Source: an uncultured Chitinophagaceae bacterium | GTDB lineage: Bacteria > Bacteroidota > Bacteroidia > Chitinophagales > Chitinophagaceae | Length of the DNA: 51,259 nt | Reading direction: 5' to 3' | Assembly (NCBI GenBank): GCA_937858715.1 | Contig: CALLZY010000031.1 | Location: 1-51,259 of the forward strand | Part shown: piece by piece, positions 49,506 to 51,259 of the stretch | How positions within the stretch are numbered: position 1 is the stretch's first letter | Layout: each line of letters begins with the position of its first letter | Notes under the pieces: model-generated | Databases searched by the model: none | What the model saw: the letters and a program-made list of their open reading frames with translations, nothing else | What the model was told of the DNA's origin: nothing | Made by a program: the position numbers and the translations under genes

Positions 49506-49929
49506 CAATAATAAATTTCTAATTAAAATTTGGTTTAATCGTTGCATTGCTGCAACCTTTTGCCCTTATGGGGCTTAGTTTCCGATGCGTTCTGTTTGCT
49601 TTTTACATCCGGTAAGGTTTAGTTTTTAAATAAATATTTTCCGCTGCTGTTGGGTGGTGAGCCGCAGCAGGGTTTGCATTGCCACTATGGCAATACACTT
49701 CAGTAAATCTTTACGACACTTGGAATAATTGTTCGCCTTTTAATAAGGACTTGTGATAAGAAGTAAAAGCTAAGATGTTAACAAAGCTATGCTCCATATT
49801 CATCTCTTTTCAAACTTACTCTTTCAAAATATAATAACAAATATTTTGCATATGACTTTAATCAGGTATTCCAACTTTTTCTATTTTCAGCCAGTAATAT
49901 TTTTTTTAATTTCTAAATCACTTATCACT
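49506..49929. other. Intergenic region between divergent accessory genes
   Basis: About 420 bases without a convincing ORF. It includes a small hairpin ATTGCCA/TGGCAAT (49678-49694) and CAGC-rich words; promoters for both divergent genes must lie here but I see no clear TAnnTTTG with TTG. Confidence 0.5.
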
Positions 49930-50667
49930 ATGCCTACAATCAATGAAACAGGCCATGCCAAAAATGTAGCAAACTTTCAGGACCTTATCTCCTTCTGTTC
50001 CGGTTACCCCGCTTACAATCCAACAGCAACAGCCCTTTCGGTCGCAAACCTCACCACCAAGCTCACTGATGTCCGCACAGCCCTCAATGGTGTCATCGCA
50101 GCACAAACAACCTACAATAATGCTGTTAATGCCCGCATGATGGCTTTTGATGGACTCAAAGCATTGTCAACAAGAATTGTCAACGCCTTCGATGCTTCCG
50201 GTGCTGATGCCGAAGCTGTAAAAGATGCTAAAACCCTTAACAGAAAATTGCAGGGTAAACGGGCAACACCAAAACAGTCCGCTATCGAACAACCAAATGG
50301 CACCACACCGCCGTCCGAAAATTCAATTTCTGTATCACAGCTTAGTTACGACCAGCAAATCGAACACCTGTCAAGGCTCATTTCCCTGCTCACTACATCT
50401 GCAGTTTATAGTCCCAACGAGGCAGAGTTAACCACCGCATCACTGCAAACAAAGCTCTCTTCCCTGGTAGCGGCCAATACTGCCGTTATAAATGCTTATA
50501 CAAATTATAGCAACAGCCTCATTGCACGGAACGACGAACTTTACAATGCTGTAACAGGCCTTGTAAATACAGCAGCATACACAAAAAAATATATCAAATC
50601 AGTATTCGGCGCATCTTCGCCCCAGTATAGGCAGGTAAGTGGTCTGTTGTTTAAGCCATACAAATAA
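49930..50667 (+). CDS. Duplicated helical protein of unknown function
   Basis: A 245-residue protein; I chose ATG 49930 (MPTINETGHAKNVANF) rather than the earlier Met of the open frame. It has no signal peptide. The sequence is two related alpha-helical halves (about 15-105 and 145-240), each with a Tyr-Asn/Ser-Pro-x-x/Ala (YNPTAT; YSPNEA) start, a long helix, and matching ends (KDAKTLNRKLQGKR; KSVFGASSPQYRQVSGL). This looks like a coiled four-helix arrangement from duplication. The N-terminal motif recalls a widespread uncharacterised Bacteroidota family (from memory, not checked). Third-codon C use is higher than in its neighbours. Function unknown. Confidence 0.75.
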   Translation: MPTINETGHAKNVANFQDLISFCSGYPAYNPTATALSVANLTTKLTDVRTALNGVIAAQTTYNNAVNARMMAFDGLKALSTRIVNAFDASGADAEAVKDAKTLNRKLQGKRATPKQSAIEQPNGTTPPSENSISVSQLSYDQQIEHLSRLISLLTTSAVYSPNEAELTTASLQTKLSSLVAANTAVINAYTNYSNSLIARNDELYNAVTGLVNTAAYTKKYIKSVFGASSPQYRQVSGLLFKPYK

Positions 50668-50697
50668 CTTGTTTGTAACTCTAACGGTTAAATAGCC

Positions 50698-50740
50698 AAA
50701 GCGGAACGGTCTTAAAATCTGTTCCGCTTTTTTATTTTTT
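50698..50740 (+). terminator. Terminator of the duplicated helical protein gene
   Basis: 10-bp stem AAAGCGGAAC / GTTCCGCTTT with a 13-base loop, followed by TTTATTTTTT, 30 bases after the stop. Confidence 0.85.
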
Positions 50741-50748
50741 GCCTCGGC

Positions 50749-51006
50749 AAAAAGAAATCTCCGACCCGAAAGAAGAAACCTTTGGCCAGAAAGAAGAAAT
50801 CTCCGACCAGAAAAAGGAAATCTCTTGTTGGAAAGAAGAAATCTTTGGCCAGAAAAAAGAAATCTCTGACCAGAAAAAAGAAACCTTTGGTTGGAAAGAA
50901 GAAATCTTTGGCCAGAAAGAAGAAATCTCTTACCAGAAAAAAGAAACCTTTGGTTGGAAAGAAGAAACCTCTGGCCGGAAAGAAGAAACCTTTCGACAAC
51001 AAGTAA
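50749..51006 (+). repeat. Twelve tandem 21-bp repeats encoding a Lys-rich heptad
   Basis: Twelve exact-length 21-base units fill 50749-51000, followed by AAG TAA. In the frame that reads Lys-rich, each unit is a heptad such as KKKSLAR, KKKSLTR, KKKPLVG or KKKPLAG. Differences between units are mostly silent in this frame (AAA/AAG Lys; TTG/CTG/CTT Leu), while other frames change residues. This favours past or present coding, yet no ATG precedes it: the first candidate start is TTG 50782, inside unit 2. The block directly follows a terminator, so it may be a degenerate 3' end of a lost gene, or an unusual small basic protein. Confidence 0.6.
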
Positions 51007-51023
51007 AATGATTAATCAATAAT

Positions 51024-51259
51024 CTATTTTTTCTGCCTGTGTTTCTCCAACTGCTGCAATGTAGCCCTCATATCTTTTGGCAATGGTGCTTCAAGATGAA
51101 GCATCTTACCATCTGTTCCTTCAATAGAGAGTTGAAAGGCATGAAGGGCCAGCCTGCCGAGTATGGGCCGTTCCTCTTCCTCGTTTTTTGATAGCTTGAA
51201 TTTTGATTTGAGAGAAGATACCAGCACGGCTTTTCCGTCTCCATACAACGGGTCGCAGA
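51024..51259 (-). CDS. RluA-family rRNA pseudouridine synthase, C-terminal end (cut by window)
   Basis: Open at the window edge; only the last 78 or so residues are visible. The segment DPLYGDGK, then PILGRLALHAFQLSIEGTDGK and LEAPLPKDMRATLQQL (read in parts) is the C-terminal signature of RluA/RluD-type pseudouridine synthases that modify 23S rRNA or tRNA uridines. The catalytic Asp would lie upstream, outside the window. It ends convergently with the Lys-rich repeat block. Confidence 0.85.
   Translation of the reverse strand, partial: CDPLYGDGKAVLVSSLKSKFKLSKNEEEERPILGRLALHAFQLSIEGTDGKMLHLEAPLPKDMRATLQQLEKHRQKK

Noticed and set aside
50749-51000. CRISPR array
   Set aside because: Units are directly adjacent 21-mers with no spacers, and no cas genes are nearby.
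50712-51002. Minus-strand Phe-rich and plus-strand Glu-rich ORFs in the tandem repeat
   Set aside because: Both are open only because the 21-base period keeps every frame open; differences between units change residues in these frames, unlike in the Lys-rich frame.
1-51259. tRNA, rRNA and riboswitches
   Set aside because: I looked for T-loop-like and conserved RNA motifs in intergenic DNA and recognised none; a covariance-model search would be decisive and was not possible here.

Overview
The window looks like chromosome from a Bacteroidota bacterium, probably of the Chitinophagaceae type. The evidence is a fused CcoN-CcoO oxidase subunit, a clade II (Sec-exported) NosZ, a TonB receptor with an N-terminal carboxypeptidase-D-like domain, a type IX secretion sorting domain, a short primary sigma factor without region 1.1, no obvious Shine-Dalgarno sites, and many upstream TAnnTTTG (-7) promoter boxes. 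The family placement is inference; no rRNA or tRNA gene was seen.

Layout. 1-1554: an inverted-repeat intergenic element, trmD and a small membrane protein. 1555-10410 (minus): a complete cbb3 oxidase locus (ccoI-ccoS-ccoNO-ccoQ-ccoP-ccoG-ccoH and a DsbD/TauE-like membrane protein); ccoQ and ccoS are very short genes recovered by reading the gaps. 10533-17557 (minus): a nitrous-oxide reductase locus (cytochrome c, nosZ, fasciclin lipoprotein, a membrane-domain/NosL fusion, nosD, nosF, nosY). 17701-21419 (plus): an Rrf2 regulator with three Cys, an RIC/YtfE-type Fe-S repair protein, a PAS histidine kinase and a response regulator fused to a Crp/Fnr module. 21501-23383 (minus): two Hsp20 proteins, a second cytochrome c related to the nos one, and an S4 RNA-binding protein. 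Perfect TGAT-N4-ATCA (Fnr-like) palindromes lie upstream of ccoI, the nos operon, the repair gene and an Hsp20 gene, so this block may be one low-oxygen/nitrogen-oxide regulon. No nitrite or NO reductase is present in the window.

23445-36227: mixed housekeeping genes (M20 peptidase, WG-repeat protein with a zinc-ribbon-like tail, DNA polymerase IV, T9SS cargo, rimM, rpsP, ffh, rpoD, a START-like protein, an LptF/G permease, a lipoprotein). 36236-46442 (plus): metal/redox and sulfur assimilation genes: CDF transporter, OsmC, an Rrf2 regulator, cysH, cysD, cysN, a TauE/SafE permease, a TonB receptor and metZ. A 27-bp motif (22 of 27 identical) is shared, in opposite orientations, by the cysH and TonB-receptor promoters and ties them into one probable sulfur regulon.

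46677-51259: an accessory stretch. It has a minus-strand run of secreted proteins ending in a lipoprotein with a Cys-rich region, a Gly/Ser linker and a C-terminal JAMM-like (HTHP...SGAD) domain; a duplicated helical protein of unknown function; twelve 21-bp tandem repeats that read as a Lys-rich heptad; and the C-terminal end of a RluA-type pseudouridine synthase cut by the window edge. The JAMM lipoprotein with its small secreted partners is the best candidate for an undescribed system.
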